Notes: a model not told the origin generated them from the sequence alone. A DNA stretch of 64,000 bases from Fusarium oxysporum f. sp. lycopersici 4287 (GCF_000149955.1 NC_030991.1:3515232-3579231); one strand, 5' to 3'; positions 1-11,440 are shown, numbered from the stretch's first letter. Program-made: numbers and translations.

Positions 1-1591
1 GACGTAGGGTAAGAAGAAAGCGTCATAGGGAGCGGGAACATATTTGGCGATGTAGACCGGGCCTTGGCGCAGGCTTCGCCATGGTTAGAGTCTGCGCAGA
101 AAAATACGCCGAGAACACCTGCTCGCTACACCCTTCATGGTAGGCATATATATAGGTATATATAGTACAACATGGTTTCCGAATTCTAGAGTCTTGTGCG
201 CTGCTTACTCTGCACAAAGATCCTCTCGGGCGATGACAGGAGACAGGCGTTGATTTCCTAGTTGAAAAACCTGTTTTCACAGGTGGTAGAGATGTGCTGT
301 TTCTACAACTGCGATTATCTTCGGATGTATTGACTGGTGGCTTTGAAGCTTCTGTCCTGGCGGGATGAGAGTGCTAATTTATGCGTGTTTGAGAGTGATG
401 GAGTAGTGCGGCTGCTGTGGCTCTACGAGACAGACGGAGGAGATGATTATATATATTCATGTGTAGCATAGGGGCGTGTCAACTGGTGCAGGAGTATTAG
501 TACTATATGCCCAGATTGGAACAGAAATTACAAGTGACAAGTTCCTTGGGATTGTTATTTGAGAATTGTGTAAATGTGAAATCGGTGTGAGTGAGTCGTG
601 TAAGTGCCTTCCGGAGGCTCAGCTCTTCCTCCAAAAGGCGACTTTGGAAGAGTAGAAGATGAAGGGGGCGAATTTCGCCTGCACATCTACACGCCTGTGG
701 CCACTACGAAAGTTCCTTTCAAACCTGTCGATCTGGCCCGCAGGGAGTATGCGCCATGGCCCTGGAATGGTTGAGCGTGAATCGCAGAGAATGCCCAACT
801 TGACTACAAATTCTATTCAACGGCTTGCGCAACGCGATGTAATATGCCTCCGATTGGTCGGCCTCAACGCAGCAGTGTATTCCTTTTTACACTCGAAAGG
901 CGGCTGTGTCGAACTAGCCAATGGTTACAATTGAGAACATGGGTTGTCTGCGCAGCGCAAGAAGCCGATGCCAGGATCTTTCAGATACTAGCCCATCATT
1001 TCTGCGCAAGCCTCTGGACCGACTCGCCCTGTTTCTTAACCTCTTCCCCTTGACTCGGGAGCTCAAGGCTGTGGATTCGGGCAATACGAAGAATTCCTGA
1101 AGCGACACTCGGAGGCGACATCAGTTTGAAATGTGTTTTTCCAGCCCCAGGTAGCCATTCTGTCTCTCTTCTACCGACATCTCTGAGGCTCTCAAGACTA
1201 CCCCGCATTGATAAAAACCTCGCTGATACGTCAGCCATTTTTGTCGAACACGAGGATCCTGGAAGCATCATGCCACTCATCAAATCCAAGGGATGGACTG
1301 GCGGGCAGGTACCTCAATGGGTACGAAAATCTCGCCGTGTCTAGTTCGTGCTTTCCTCGTGAGCACTAGCACTTGTGCAGCGTATAGTGTTCAAAGAATG
1401 CATGGCGTATCAAGAAAAAGCTATTCGCATAGGTGACGGTTCTCCTTTGCTTCATAGCGCAGTCCGGTTTGTTAGTGGCCGGCCCATCGGTGCAACGATC
1501 ACTTTTCCAGCTTGCCCTTTGTTGAATATCCAGTGAAGCATTCTACCATACCGTCCCCTGCGCGGCAAGGTTGTGCGATGCTCATCATCAT
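1..1591. other. Left-edge stretch without a recognised gene
   Basis: Short open frames occur on both strands, but none has an ATG-led run with recognisable protein features or a convincing intron pattern. I see nothing I can name here. Confidence 0.5.
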
Positions 1592-1961
1592 CATAAGATC
1601 TGATTCTTCCTCTATTGTGCCAGCTGGCGACTCGCCCGATCCAATGCGGTTTCAGTGTGTGAAGGCCGTCTATGCTACCCGTCAGAGAGTAAGGTGGTGT
1701 TATGAAAGACTGGGCTAACGAGGCGGTGCATGATGAGGCGATGGCGGAAATCTACATTGACCTATGATAGCGGTTCTCAAGCAGCAGTAATTTCAAGCTC
1801 TTTCCTTATCAATAAACTAAAATACACACAAGGAACCTAAAAAGGCATTCTCGGAATTATTTCAAATCTTTATATCCAAAAGGATTTGACAAAATGCTGA
1901 AGCTGCTCTTCATGATTAGCAGTGCGATGTCCCACGTCAATCGAGGCCCGGATCCATTCTT
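1592..1961. repeat. Tandem direct duplication, copy 1 (decayed)
   Basis: This segment abuts a second copy at 1962-2346. The distal half (1781-1961) matches 2166-2346 base for base by eye at an offset of 385. The proximal half differs by many single-base indels and substitutions. It duplicates the 3' end of the host gene interrupted by the hAT elements: on the minus strand the last codons of that gene end at a TAA at 2255-2257 in copy 2. Either a real tandem duplication or an uncollapsed contig overlap is possible. Confidence 0.75.
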
Positions 1962-2346
1962 AAGATTTGATTTCCTCCTCCTATTGGTTGCCAGCCTTGG
2001 CCGGACTCGCCCGATTCCCAATGCGAGTTTCAGTGTGTGATGCCCGGTCTATGCTACCCGTCCAGAGAGTGAGGTGGTGTTATGAATGACTGGGCTAACG
2101 AGCCGGTGCATGATGAGGCGAAGGCGGAAATCTACTTTTGACCTATGATAGGGCGGTTCTTTCTAGCAGCAGTAATTTCAAGCTCTTTCCTTATCAATAA
2201 ACTAAAATACACACAAGGAACCTAAAAAGGCATTCTCGGAATTATTTCAAATCTTTATATCCAAAAGGATTTGACAAAATGCTGAAGCTGCTCTTCATGA
2301 TTAGCAGTGCGATGTCCCACGTCAATCGAGGCCCGGATCCATTCTT
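1962..2346. repeat. Tandem direct duplication, copy 2
   Basis: This is the second copy of the tandem unit. Its distal part carries a minus-strand coding frame ending with residues HFVKSFWI and a TAA at 2255-2257. That frame is continuous with the flank left of the first hAT element. Its proximal part (1962-2165) is the decayed, indel-rich half, and related sequence resumes once more right after 2346. Rejoining the host gene makes this the more intact copy. Confidence 0.7.
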
Positions 2347-2527
2347 CAGAGTTAATATCCTCGTCCTGCGGGTTGAGGGCCTTGCCCGGATTATACTGAT
2401 TCTTCATCGAATCGCATCCGGGATGCACGGCCAATGACTCTCCAGCAAGTGAGGCAGAATCCTCAGTAAGTGAGTACGAGCCTCCGTCTTTTCTATAAGG
2501 CTGAAAAGGGTTTTTGTATCATGGGGT

Positions 2528-2535
2528 GGTCTTTC
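2528..2535. repeat. 8-bp target-site duplication flanking hAT-A (outer side)
   Basis: The eight bases ggtctttc precede the TAGAG terminus of the first hAT element. Their partner is not on the other side of this element. It lies at 5519-5526 as the reverse complement, beside the other element. Confidence 0.9.
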
Positions 2536-5149
2536 TAGAGATGGATTTAATGCTGCATCATTACATAAAATGCGCTTTTTGCATTAAATATTTAAAGCAA
2601 GACGCGCTTTGTATGCATTATTTCCTGTCGCACTGAGCGTGCTTAAAGGGTTAGAGTGAATATGATGAGCAGCAGCAAATGTGTTGATTGATGTCTTAAG
2701 TTTTCTCTTGTGCGGGGTATTCCATCCCGCACAGTTACTTAAAGCATATAGCTAGATTACTAATGCCTACCCTGCGACATTTCCTCTTCTATCTTAGGCT
2801 TAGCGCCTTCTATAATAGGTTTAGTGCATAGGAACAATATAAGTCCTTTTCCGACCTCCTTTTCTCCACAGCCTTCAACCGTCTGTCGATGTATCCCCCT
2901 GAAACTTCTCAATTCGACTCCCCACTACCTTCAGACCCTCCGTGTGTCTTCTACAATGCCCAGAACCCCTGGAAGGCCAGCCGATCACCAGGTCCACCGA
3001 GAATTTATCACGCTTGCCTCCGACGCTAGTTCGGGTTTCAAGAACTCTAGAGTCAAGTGCAAGCACTGCGGCCACGAGATAACCAAGGGCACTACTCGTC
3101 AGAAGAAGCACTTACTTCGCCATTGTCCCAATTACAAAAGGCAGCAACAGTCTCAGCAGCCTCAACTTACTCATCACTTTCCTGTAGTGGACAAGACCTT
3201 TAAGCAGATGCTTGATGAGCTTGCTGCTATAGCAATTTTTGCTGATGGCCGTCCATTTAACCTCTTTGAGTCCAAACGAATGCGGATTCTGTTGAGCAAG
3301 CTAAACACTGCCTGGCAACCACCGTCTCGTCGCCGAGTACAGCGGCTGCTAGCCCCGACTTATTCTCAGTACCACAATCAAGTCCAGGCTATCCTCGACC
3401 AAGCAGAACATATCAACGTAATCTTTGACGCCTCAGACAACATCACAAGTCATCGAATTATCAATATCTCGATACAGGTGGCAAATGGTACGGCGTTCTA
3501 CTGGAAGACGTTTGATACAGGACAGATTCAACACACGGCTGAGCACTACATCGATCTTTTGTATCCTGAGCTGGAGATAATTTGCAAGGGCAACTTCTTG
3601 CGAATTAACTCGTTTTGCACAGATACGGATAGCGTGATGAGGAAAGCTCATGTGCATTTGGCAGCAAGAAAGGAATTCCAACATTGCTTCTTTTCCCTCT
3701 GCGATTCACATGGGCTACAGCTACTCATCAAGGACATCCTAGAGCAGCCGTTCTTTGAGGAGGCATTCAAAAGCGCTACATTAATTGTCACCTTCTTCAA
3801 GAAGTCGAAACTGCAGTTGGCTCGATTGAGAGAAGCACAAAAGGCAGCTTGGGGCCACCATAAGGCGTTTTTATCTGCGTGCGTCTTTCAGTTTTTCTGA
3901 CTCCTAGCTATAGCTGACTGCTCGCTTTAGTGTAATCACACGCTGGGGCAGTCAGTTCAATGCTTTACAGTCAGTTTTACGCTGTAAAGAGCCTCTCCAA
4001 GCATACGCTCGCCGTCCTGACGTAAGGGCAGAGCTAGCCTCCGGCTCTCTCGAGCTTCTTCCAAAGGTGCTGGAGTCTGTCAATAACCCTCACTTCTGGA
4101 TACGCCTAGAGACTGTTTTGGCCATAATTAAGCCTGTCAACAGTCGTCAGCGTGCCTCAGAAGCCGATCGGGCTCACATCGGCCATGTGATTCCTCGTTG
4201 GCTGGAGATTAAAGCAGAATGGAAAGCACTTGACGAGTCTCAGCAACATCAAGACGTGAATTTCAGCGAGCTGTATTCCGTATGGTTAAACCGTATGGAT
4301 AAACAGACATATGATATTCATTATGCGGGATTTGCATTACGGCCTGACACAGTCGGGACTAAGCTTGAAGAACAGCTGATGATGAAAGTGCTGCAGTTCT
4401 TTAAGTCAGCAGTCAATCCTGCTGACTACATCAATATTGTTCGAGAATTTAACCACTTCCGAGCACAATCGGGCGGCCGGTTTGCTGCAGGAGGCTTAGT
4501 CTATTCAAAAGAATGGACTCCATTAGATGCTTGGATGCTTCTTGATAACCAAGGCAGCAAGCTGGCTGCACTTGCAGTCCGGATCTTTGGAACCATAGCC
4601 AATTCAGTTCCCTCAGAGAGATCATTCTCGGCAGTTAACTTCCTCCACAGCAAGGCACGCAACAGACTCACACCAGCCAACGCTGACAAGTTGGCGTTCA
4701 TCTACATGAACGAACGGGTGCTAGAGAGGATAACGCAGTCTCAGAATCAACCTCTTGATCATCGCAATGATCATTCTACGGTGGTCAGCTGGGAAGATTT
4801 GACAGAAGACGGTTGGCTTACACTCGAAGATACGTATATGGAAATTCATTGCGCATCAAATCTGGAAGTTGACGCTGTTGTCGGCGAGTTCACTCACCAA
4901 CCCGCCTCCGACGGAGAAGAGACAGTGGTGGACACACTTGAGGTCGAAGATGGGTCAGAGAGCGAAGGAGCGGGGGAAAAATTGACCTAATTTTGCTTGG
5001 TTGTTTGTATGATATGGCCCATGGGCAGCTTCATAAATGGGTCGTAATATTGCAATAAAAAGCGCGCTTTTTATTAGGAATAAAATGCTGCTTCGTTATA
5101 ATAAAAAGCAGCTTAATACACATGTGTATTATGCACGTGCCCATCCCTA
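2536..5149 (+). mobile_element. hAT transposon copy A, apparently autonomous
   Basis: This 2614-bp element begins TAGAGATGG and its reverse-complemented end reads TAGGGATGG. These short imperfect terminal inverted repeats fit the hAT consensus of C/T-A-A/G-N-G. Subterminal motifs rich in GCGC flanked by A/T runs occur at both ends, as expected for transposase binding sites. The element encodes one two-exon transposase. Flanking 8-bp duplications, also typical of hAT, are present but exchanged with the inverted copy at 5527-8140. By eye the two copies are identical throughout, so at least one copy or a gene conversion event is recent. Confidence 0.95.
2956..4990 (+). CDS. hAT transposase (BED finger, hATC dimerisation), copy A
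   Basis: This is the DNA transposase of hAT-A, a cut-and-paste enzyme acting on the element ends. I read exons 2956-3878 and 3931-4990 with a 52-nt intron (GT...AG, branch-like gctgac). The splice joins the halves in frame into 660 aa. The open frame begins upstream at 2824 with GTG, so the ATG at 2956 is taken as start. A BED-type zinc finger lies at residues 35-57 (C-x2-C then H and C). The catalytic RNase-H-like part includes FDAS and CTDTDS segments. The C-terminal dimerisation block, around residues 509-573, contains SERSFS. No internal stop is seen, so it looks functional. It is not the intron-rich Restless type as far as I can tell. Confidence 0.92.
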
Positions 5150-5157
5150 TCCCTGAC
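5150..5157. repeat. 8-bp target-site duplication, exchanged (inner side of hAT-A)
   Basis: The bases tccctgac abut the inner end of hAT-A. They are the exact reverse complement of gtcaggga at 8141-8148, the outer flank of hAT-B. This swap is the signature of an inversion between the two elements. Confidence 0.9.
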
Positions 5158-5518
5158 CCCCGTATGCAATTCCCTTGCGAGCTCGTTCCTGGTCCATACT
5201 GGGTTGATGCGGCGGGTAAGGTATACATGGGCGCTGCCCCTTCACTTATATCAGGTGGACGTCTTAGTGACCAGATGTCTCTGCCTTTAGCATCGGCTCC
5301 ATTTCTAGCTCAAGATAGCTTACTTATCTTCAATCGTGCATCTATAGACACTTACCTGGCGCTTGCAGATGTTCCGTCGTCGATGTCAAGTCTATGTATG
5401 AGCACGAGGTAGTGTTAGGTCAATGGATCGAGGCATCGTTCCCAGGCACCTTGATGAGGCAATACAGGTGGCAAAAGAAGCCGTGCTATCAAGGGCCGCA
5501 TTAGGGGTTCGAAAACCT

Positions 5519-5526
5519 GAAAGACC
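5519..5526. repeat. 8-bp target-site duplication, exchanged (inner side of hAT-B)
   Basis: The bases gaaagacc abut the inner end of hAT-B and are the exact reverse complement of ggtctttc at 2528-2535, the outer flank of hAT-A. Confidence 0.9.
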
Positions 5527-8140
5527 TAGGGATGGGCACGTGCATAATACACATGTGTATTAAGCTGCTTTTTATTATAACGAAGCAGCATTTTATTCCT
5601 AATAAAAAGCGCGCTTTTTATTGCAATATTACGACCCATTTATGAAGCTGCCCATGGGCCATATCATACAAACAACCAAGCAAAATTAGGTCAATTTTTC
5701 CCCCGCTCCTTCGCTCTCTGACCCATCTTCGACCTCAAGTGTGTCCACCACTGTCTCTTCTCCGTCGGAGGCGGGTTGGTGAGTGAACTCGCCGACAACA
5801 GCGTCAACTTCCAGATTTGATGCGCAATGAATTTCCATATACGTATCTTCGAGTGTAAGCCAACCGTCTTCTGTCAAATCTTCCCAGCTGACCACCGTAG
5901 AATGATCATTGCGATGATCAAGAGGTTGATTCTGAGACTGCGTTATCCTCTCTAGCACCCGTTCGTTCATGTAGATGAACGCCAACTTGTCAGCGTTGGC
6001 TGGTGTGAGTCTGTTGCGTGCCTTGCTGTGGAGGAAGTTAACTGCCGAGAATGATCTCTCTGAGGGAACTGAATTGGCTATGGTTCCAAAGATCCGGACT
6101 GCAAGTGCAGCCAGCTTGCTGCCTTGGTTATCAAGAAGCATCCAAGCATCTAATGGAGTCCATTCTTTTGAATAGACTAAGCCTCCTGCAGCAAACCGGC
6201 CGCCCGATTGTGCTCGGAAGTGGTTAAATTCTCGAACAATATTGATGTAGTCAGCAGGATTGACTGCTGACTTAAAGAACTGCAGCACTTTCATCATCAG
6301 CTGTTCTTCAAGCTTAGTCCCGACTGTGTCAGGCCGTAATGCAAATCCCGCATAATGAATATCATATGTCTGTTTATCCATACGGTTTAACCATACGGAA
6401 TACAGCTCGCTGAAATTCACGTCTTGATGTTGCTGAGACTCGTCAAGTGCTTTCCATTCTGCTTTAATCTCCAGCCAACGAGGAATCACATGGCCGATGT
6501 GAGCCCGATCGGCTTCTGAGGCACGCTGACGACTGTTGACAGGCTTAATTATGGCCAAAACAGTCTCTAGGCGTATCCAGAAGTGAGGGTTATTGACAGA
6601 CTCCAGCACCTTTGGAAGAAGCTCGAGAGAGCCGGAGGCTAGCTCTGCCCTTACGTCAGGACGGCGAGCGTATGCTTGGAGAGGCTCTTTACAGCGTAAA
6701 ACTGACTGTAAAGCATTGAACTGACTGCCCCAGCGTGTGATTACACTAAAGCGAGCAGTCAGCTATAGCTAGGAGTCAGAAAAACTGAAAGACGCACGCA
6801 GATAAAAACGCCTTATGGTGGCCCCAAGCTGCCTTTTGTGCTTCTCTCAATCGAGCCAACTGCAGTTTCGACTTCTTGAAGAAGGTGACAATTAATGTAG
6901 CGCTTTTGAATGCCTCCTCAAAGAACGGCTGCTCTAGGATGTCCTTGATGAGTAGCTGTAGCCCATGTGAATCGCAGAGGGAAAAGAAGCAATGTTGGAA
7001 TTCCTTTCTTGCTGCCAAATGCACATGAGCTTTCCTCATCACGCTATCCGTATCTGTGCAAAACGAGTTAATTCGCAAGAAGTTGCCCTTGCAAATTATC
7101 TCCAGCTCAGGATACAAAAGATCGATGTAGTGCTCAGCCGTGTGTTGAATCTGTCCTGTATCAAACGTCTTCCAGTAGAACGCCGTACCATTTGCCACCT
7201 GTATCGAGATATTGATAATTCGATGACTTGTGATGTTGTCTGAGGCGTCAAAGATTACGTTGATATGTTCTGCTTGGTCGAGGATAGCCTGGACTTGATT
7301 GTGGTACTGAGAATAAGTCGGGGCTAGCAGCCGCTGTACTCGGCGACGAGACGGTGGTTGCCAGGCAGTGTTTAGCTTGCTCAACAGAATCCGCATTCGT
7401 TTGGACTCAAAGAGGTTAAATGGACGGCCATCAGCAAAAATTGCTATAGCAGCAAGCTCATCAAGCATCTGCTTAAAGGTCTTGTCCACTACAGGAAAGT
7501 GATGAGTAAGTTGAGGCTGCTGAGACTGTTGCTGCCTTTTGTAATTGGGACAATGGCGAAGTAAGTGCTTCTTCTGACGAGTAGTGCCCTTGGTTATCTC
7601 GTGGCCGCAGTGCTTGCACTTGACTCTAGAGTTCTTGAAACCCGAACTAGCGTCGGAGGCAAGCGTGATAAATTCTCGGTGGACCTGGTGATCGGCTGGC
7701 CTTCCAGGGGTTCTGGGCATTGTAGAAGACACACGGAGGGTCTGAAGGTAGTGGGGAGTCGAATTGAGAAGTTTCAGGGGGATACATCGACAGACGGTTG
7801 AAGGCTGTGGAGAAAAGGAGGTCGGAAAAGGACTTATATTGTTCCTATGCACTAAACCTATTATAGAAGGCGCTAAGCCTAAGATAGAAGAGGAAATGTC
7901 GCAGGGTAGGCATTAGTAATCTAGCTATATGCTTTAAGTAACTGTGCGGGATGGAATACCCCGCACAAGAGAAAACTTAAGACATCAATCAACACATTTG
8001 CTGCTGCTCATCATATTCACTCTAACCCTTTAAGCACGCTCAGTGCGACAGGAAATAATGCATACAAAGCGCGTCTTGCTTTAAATATTTAATGCAAAAA
8101 GCGCATTTTATGTAATGATGCAGCATTAAATCCATCTCTA
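5527..8140 (-). mobile_element. hAT transposon copy B, inverted relative to copy A
   Basis: This mirror image of 2536-5149 has coordinates that sum to 10676 throughout, and every ORF and shadow ORF recurs unchanged. The mirror symmetry stops exactly at the terminal bases: position 8142 no longer pairs with 2534, and 5526 no longer pairs with 5150. The palindrome is therefore made of two complete elements and not a random fold-back. The outer TAG of its terminus supplies the in-frame stop codon of the host ORF at 8141-9010. Confidence 0.95.
5686..7720 (-). CDS. hAT transposase, copy B
   Basis: This has the same 660-aa product as copy A, on the minus strand, with exons 6798-7720 and 5686-6745 and the same 52-nt intron. 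The ATG is at 7720-7718. BED finger, RNase-H-like core and hATC block are all present without a stop or frameshift. The two transposases are identical in all residues I compared, so either could supply enzyme for both elements. Convergent transcription from the two copies could produce long double-stranded RNA; this is inference only. Confidence 0.92.
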
Positions 8141-8148
8141 GTCAGGGA
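8141..8148. repeat. 8-bp target-site duplication flanking hAT-B (outer side)
   Basis: The bases gtcaggga follow the outer terminus of hAT-B. Their partner is at 5150-5157 in reverse complement. Confidence 0.9.
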
Positions 8149-9010
8149 CAATTACTTGCGTTATATCCCTGAGCAATAAGTTGGTAGGTTGTGTGAGTGT
8201 GCTAGTGGATATAGAACTTGTAATTGAATCGACCTGGGATGCTATACCGTGACTCTGCGAGTCAAAAGCAACGAGAACGCCTTGGGGACCATGCTGCGAG
8301 CACATATTATTCGATGGAGACTTAGGTAGCAGTGGACGTAGTCGGTCAGCTCCAACGGCTTTGGGCGAAGGTGGAGGTAACAGAGGCTTCATAAGCGCAC
8401 AGATGCTCGTCTTAACTTTCTCACTCCTGCGGCAAAGGAGTTCGCCGGCACCCTCCTCCTCAAGGCCCTCGAGAGCAGAGACGTGGGTGCGGAAGACAAA
8501 TTGGTTGACGTCTTTGGTAAAAGCATCGTGAAGCCTCTCACACTGCTGCTCCTTGCCCTCCCAGTCGCGTGTGTTAGTCTTGACATCAACGCAATGAATT
8601 TCCTTGTGGTATCTGACAAGAACATCGATGGTGTCCTTGGTGAGCTTATAGGCGACCTCATTCTCCAGAACCATGTCGATATGAACAACGTATGCCTCAA
8701 CATGGACGAGTTCATAATTCATAATGGCCTCGATCAGAGGGTTGCTAGCATCCCGTTTGAAGTCGGACTCAGGTGCCTTGGGTAGCATGAGCGATGTTAA
8801 TGTCCATATGGCATTCGGTGATGAAAGAATTTCACAGAGATATTCCTTGTGTTGCTGTACGGAGTTGAGAGGGCGTTTTTCCGTCATGATACGCTTCAGG
8901 GTTTTAGTAAGCCATGGTTCAACCTTGGAAGCCAAGACAACTTGAACAGATGAAGCTCGACGGGCGAAAGGAGCAGCGGATGCCGGTAGAAGTTGAACTT
9001 TCCCAGACAT
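8141..9010 (-). pseudogene. Host gene fragment truncated by hAT-B, unknown family
   Basis: A 290-codon open frame reads leftward from an ATG at 9010 and ends at a TAG made of the first three bases of the hAT-B terminus. The codons before the insertion end in IVPD and continue in frame into the inverted spacer at 5150. The protein is soluble-looking, mixed charged, and contains phrases such as SSPNAIWTLTSLMLP. I do not recognise the domain. Related decayed copies lie at 37725-38087 and 34319-34720, so this belongs to a small local family. Upstream exons probably lie between 9011 and 10092 but are broken or fall in the gap. Confidence 0.65.
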
Positions 9011-11440
9011 GCTGCTTTGTTACATGGAAGTTGAAGGAGGTTAGATGTTGCTGGCTCTTCGTGAAAGTGCACAGTTGCAACTTGAGAGGGACATGGCCAA
9101 CATATGTAGAGTATTTAACATGGTGGAGGCATCGGAACTCCCGCAATACTGGCAAATGGCTCAGCGGGAGTAGACTACGCTACCGTCACGTTGCCATATT
9201 TGCTAGCGCCAACAGACGTGCTAAGGATCACTTGAATGATCATGTTCAACAGAGCCCCTGCGTATCTCCTATTCATCTCGTTCCTGTCCTGCACTTGCTC
9301 CTGCCTCCGTTACCTGTTCTTGTCGACAGAAGGATCGGGTGGCTCTCTACGTTTGTTATCCTTCATGTGGTACTCAAGGGATTGAAACGAGGTCGGGGGA
9401 TTACTTGAGCTGCCGTACGACGGGGAGGTGGAGACAGAATGAACAACTGGATTACCGTCGAAGCTTGCCCTCCATTGCCGCATGTTAACGCTAAAGTGTA
9501 GCCTTGTGCCCAAGCAATATTTAGTCTAGCCAATCTTTCCCACCTGTTGGANNNNNNNNNNNNNNNNNNNNNNNNNNNNNNNNNNNNNNNNNNNNNNNNN
9601 NNNNNNNNNNNNNNNNNNNNNNNNNNNNNNNNNNNNNNNNNNNNNNNNNNNNNNNNNNNNNNNNNNNNNNNNNNNNNNNNNNNNNNNNNNNNNNNNNNNN
9701 NNNNNNNNNNNNNNNNNNNNNNNNNNNNNNNNNNNNNNNNNNNNNNNNNNNNNNNNNNNNNNNNNNTTCATCTCATGCGATGCGGATCTATGTTGAGAGG
9801 CTGTGTTGGAACATTTTAGTGATGAATAGCAGTCCTTAATTACAGACTAAGGGCACCGTTTCTCACCAGTTCAGTAACGCCATCCTCCAGTCTTGGTAGG
9901 CTTTGGCCTCGGTGGGAGCTTAGGTGCGCCTGTTGTATCATACGCCCCGCGACCCATGAGTAAGTCTTTCGTTGATGACAATTTGGGAGGGGAAATTTGA
10001 CAGGAGAACTTGGGCTTTTGTGGCTTCGGTGTTTCATAGACTCCTTTATATAAGTCCGTGGTAGCTATATTTGCCTGCAAGTAGTTTATCATACGATGGA
10101 GGATACGGTGCAGAGCACAGCCAGCTTTTGAGCTTGAGAGACCAAACTCCTGAAAGCTAGGTTCGGGTGATCGAAGTTTGACTCTGGAGTGGTTCCTGTG
10201 CTCTTATCACGTTTAATTAAATTCTATTATGCTGTCGAACATGGTGTAGCGTACGTACTACGATCACGTTGTTTGTGTGCTGCTGGAGCTCTAGTGAATT
10301 CTATAGAGTGTACTATCCTACATATACGCTACAGTTTTCAACATTCCTCTCCTTGACACTCAATGCCAATCAAAGGTTATGAGTTGATGATGAAATAATA
10401 AAGAAAACAATTAATGTACGCAAAGGAGTTGGTGTTGGGATCGCTATCATGTATTGGCAGAGCTGCTGACTAATGCTTACAACTAATGTTCACACCCCCT
10501 TGTCCTCAACAACCAGGTGCTGTACCTTTATACAACAGGCCTATACTCCGCTAATTCTATGTACGGGAATTCCGCTGCTTTGCTTTAGTCGTCAAAGCTT
10601 CCCTTACTCTCCGAAAGTGATGCGCCTCGAAACGGGACTACTGTTACTCGATTACCAAATACCTCCTAAGCGACCTGATCGGCATCATAAACAGTAGAAA
10701 GCACAAACCGTTTGTCCACTAAGATACTGCGACTGTGGGCCTTCACCTGATCCGTCAATTGAGACTTTGCCATTTGTCTGCTGGTGTGTTATCTGGCTAC
10801 GAACCGGTGACGCAGCCTTAACCGCATTAGAGACACTTTCTGCCGGGAATATCTCCTGCCCCGTATTTGAGACCCCCCTTGCCAGGTGCACGGCCATAGG
10901 CGGAAGAGCTACTTGGCAGTCCCAGATAGGAAGGTCGCTTCGTTTCTTAGTTGACAAGCATTCCAGGGGTGCATTTCGCTCGCGTGAACGATCGAGGGTG
11001 TGGCCGTACTTCAGACGGCACTACCTAGCGACGAGTCCCGCTCTGGCCATAATTGACAGGCTTTACCAAGTTGTTTCCTTGGACCATGGACCTACCCAGC
11101 AGGTATCTACACTGGCTATGGACTAGCTTGTGTGGATGAGCAGCCTCTTTGAAGTCTGTGGTCTCGTTTCCACTCGAGGCGCTTCTGTCACGTTGTGCTT
11201 CCCTTTCGATGTGGCGTTTGCCTCAACCATAGCCGAAGAGCTTGGCCAATACATTTTCAGCATCTGTTAGGTCATTTCCTTTCTTCTTCTTTTTTAGTTT
11301 AGCACTGATACGATACGTTTTGTTCCTTGTCTCCGACATGATCTTACTTACGCCATCTCTAGAGCCTCGGTAAATTTATTAGCGTCTATTGGGTAGTTGT
11401 GCAGTTAGACTGCTTGACACGCTCATGCAGTGTGACAGAG
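8655..11440. repeat. Segmental duplication, copy A (partner 37776-40470)
   Basis: Long stretches align in the same order and direction with 37776-40470 at moderate divergence with indels. Examples are 8758-8850 with 37868-37960, 9100-9370 with 38217-38480, 9780-10110 with 39140-39450, 10520-10960 with 39660-40090 and 11270-11440 with 40330-40470. Minus-strand coding-like pieces inside (10092 to 9871, 10957 to 10685) have counterparts in the partner with different frame breaks. The segment is older than the hAT insertions and is interrupted by an assembly gap. Confidence 0.8.
9552..9766. other. Assembly gap (215 N)
   Basis: Positions 9552-9766 are undetermined bases. The corresponding part of the partner duplication, roughly 38690-39130, is sequenced and suggests what kind of DNA is missing. 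Confidence 0.99.

Larger units (their letters stand above)
5150..5526 (+). pseudogene. Inverted internal fragment of the hAT-disrupted host gene
   Basis: This 377-bp spacer holds a plus-strand coding-like frame that runs from 5150 to a TAG at 5410-5412, followed by another coding-like stretch to 5526. Its first codons continue the frame of the minus-strand ORF at 8141-9010 without a shift once the TSD is counted once. The far end likewise abuts the left flank at 2527 and below. It is therefore a middle piece of one host gene that now lies in the wrong orientation. The fragment contains motifs such as PGPYWVDAAGKVYMG and LDEAIQVAKEAV; I do not recognise the family. A short intron or frameshift near 5410 is needed to read it fully. 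Confidence 0.75.

Noticed and set aside
5122..5412. Independent small gene between the hAT elements
   Set aside because: Its first codons lie inside hAT-A; the remainder is the inverted middle of the disrupted host gene.
2535..8141. The whole palindrome as one giant fold-back transposon
   Set aside because: Each arm has its own complete pair of hAT termini, and the flanking 8-bp duplications fit two insertions plus an inversion, not one element.
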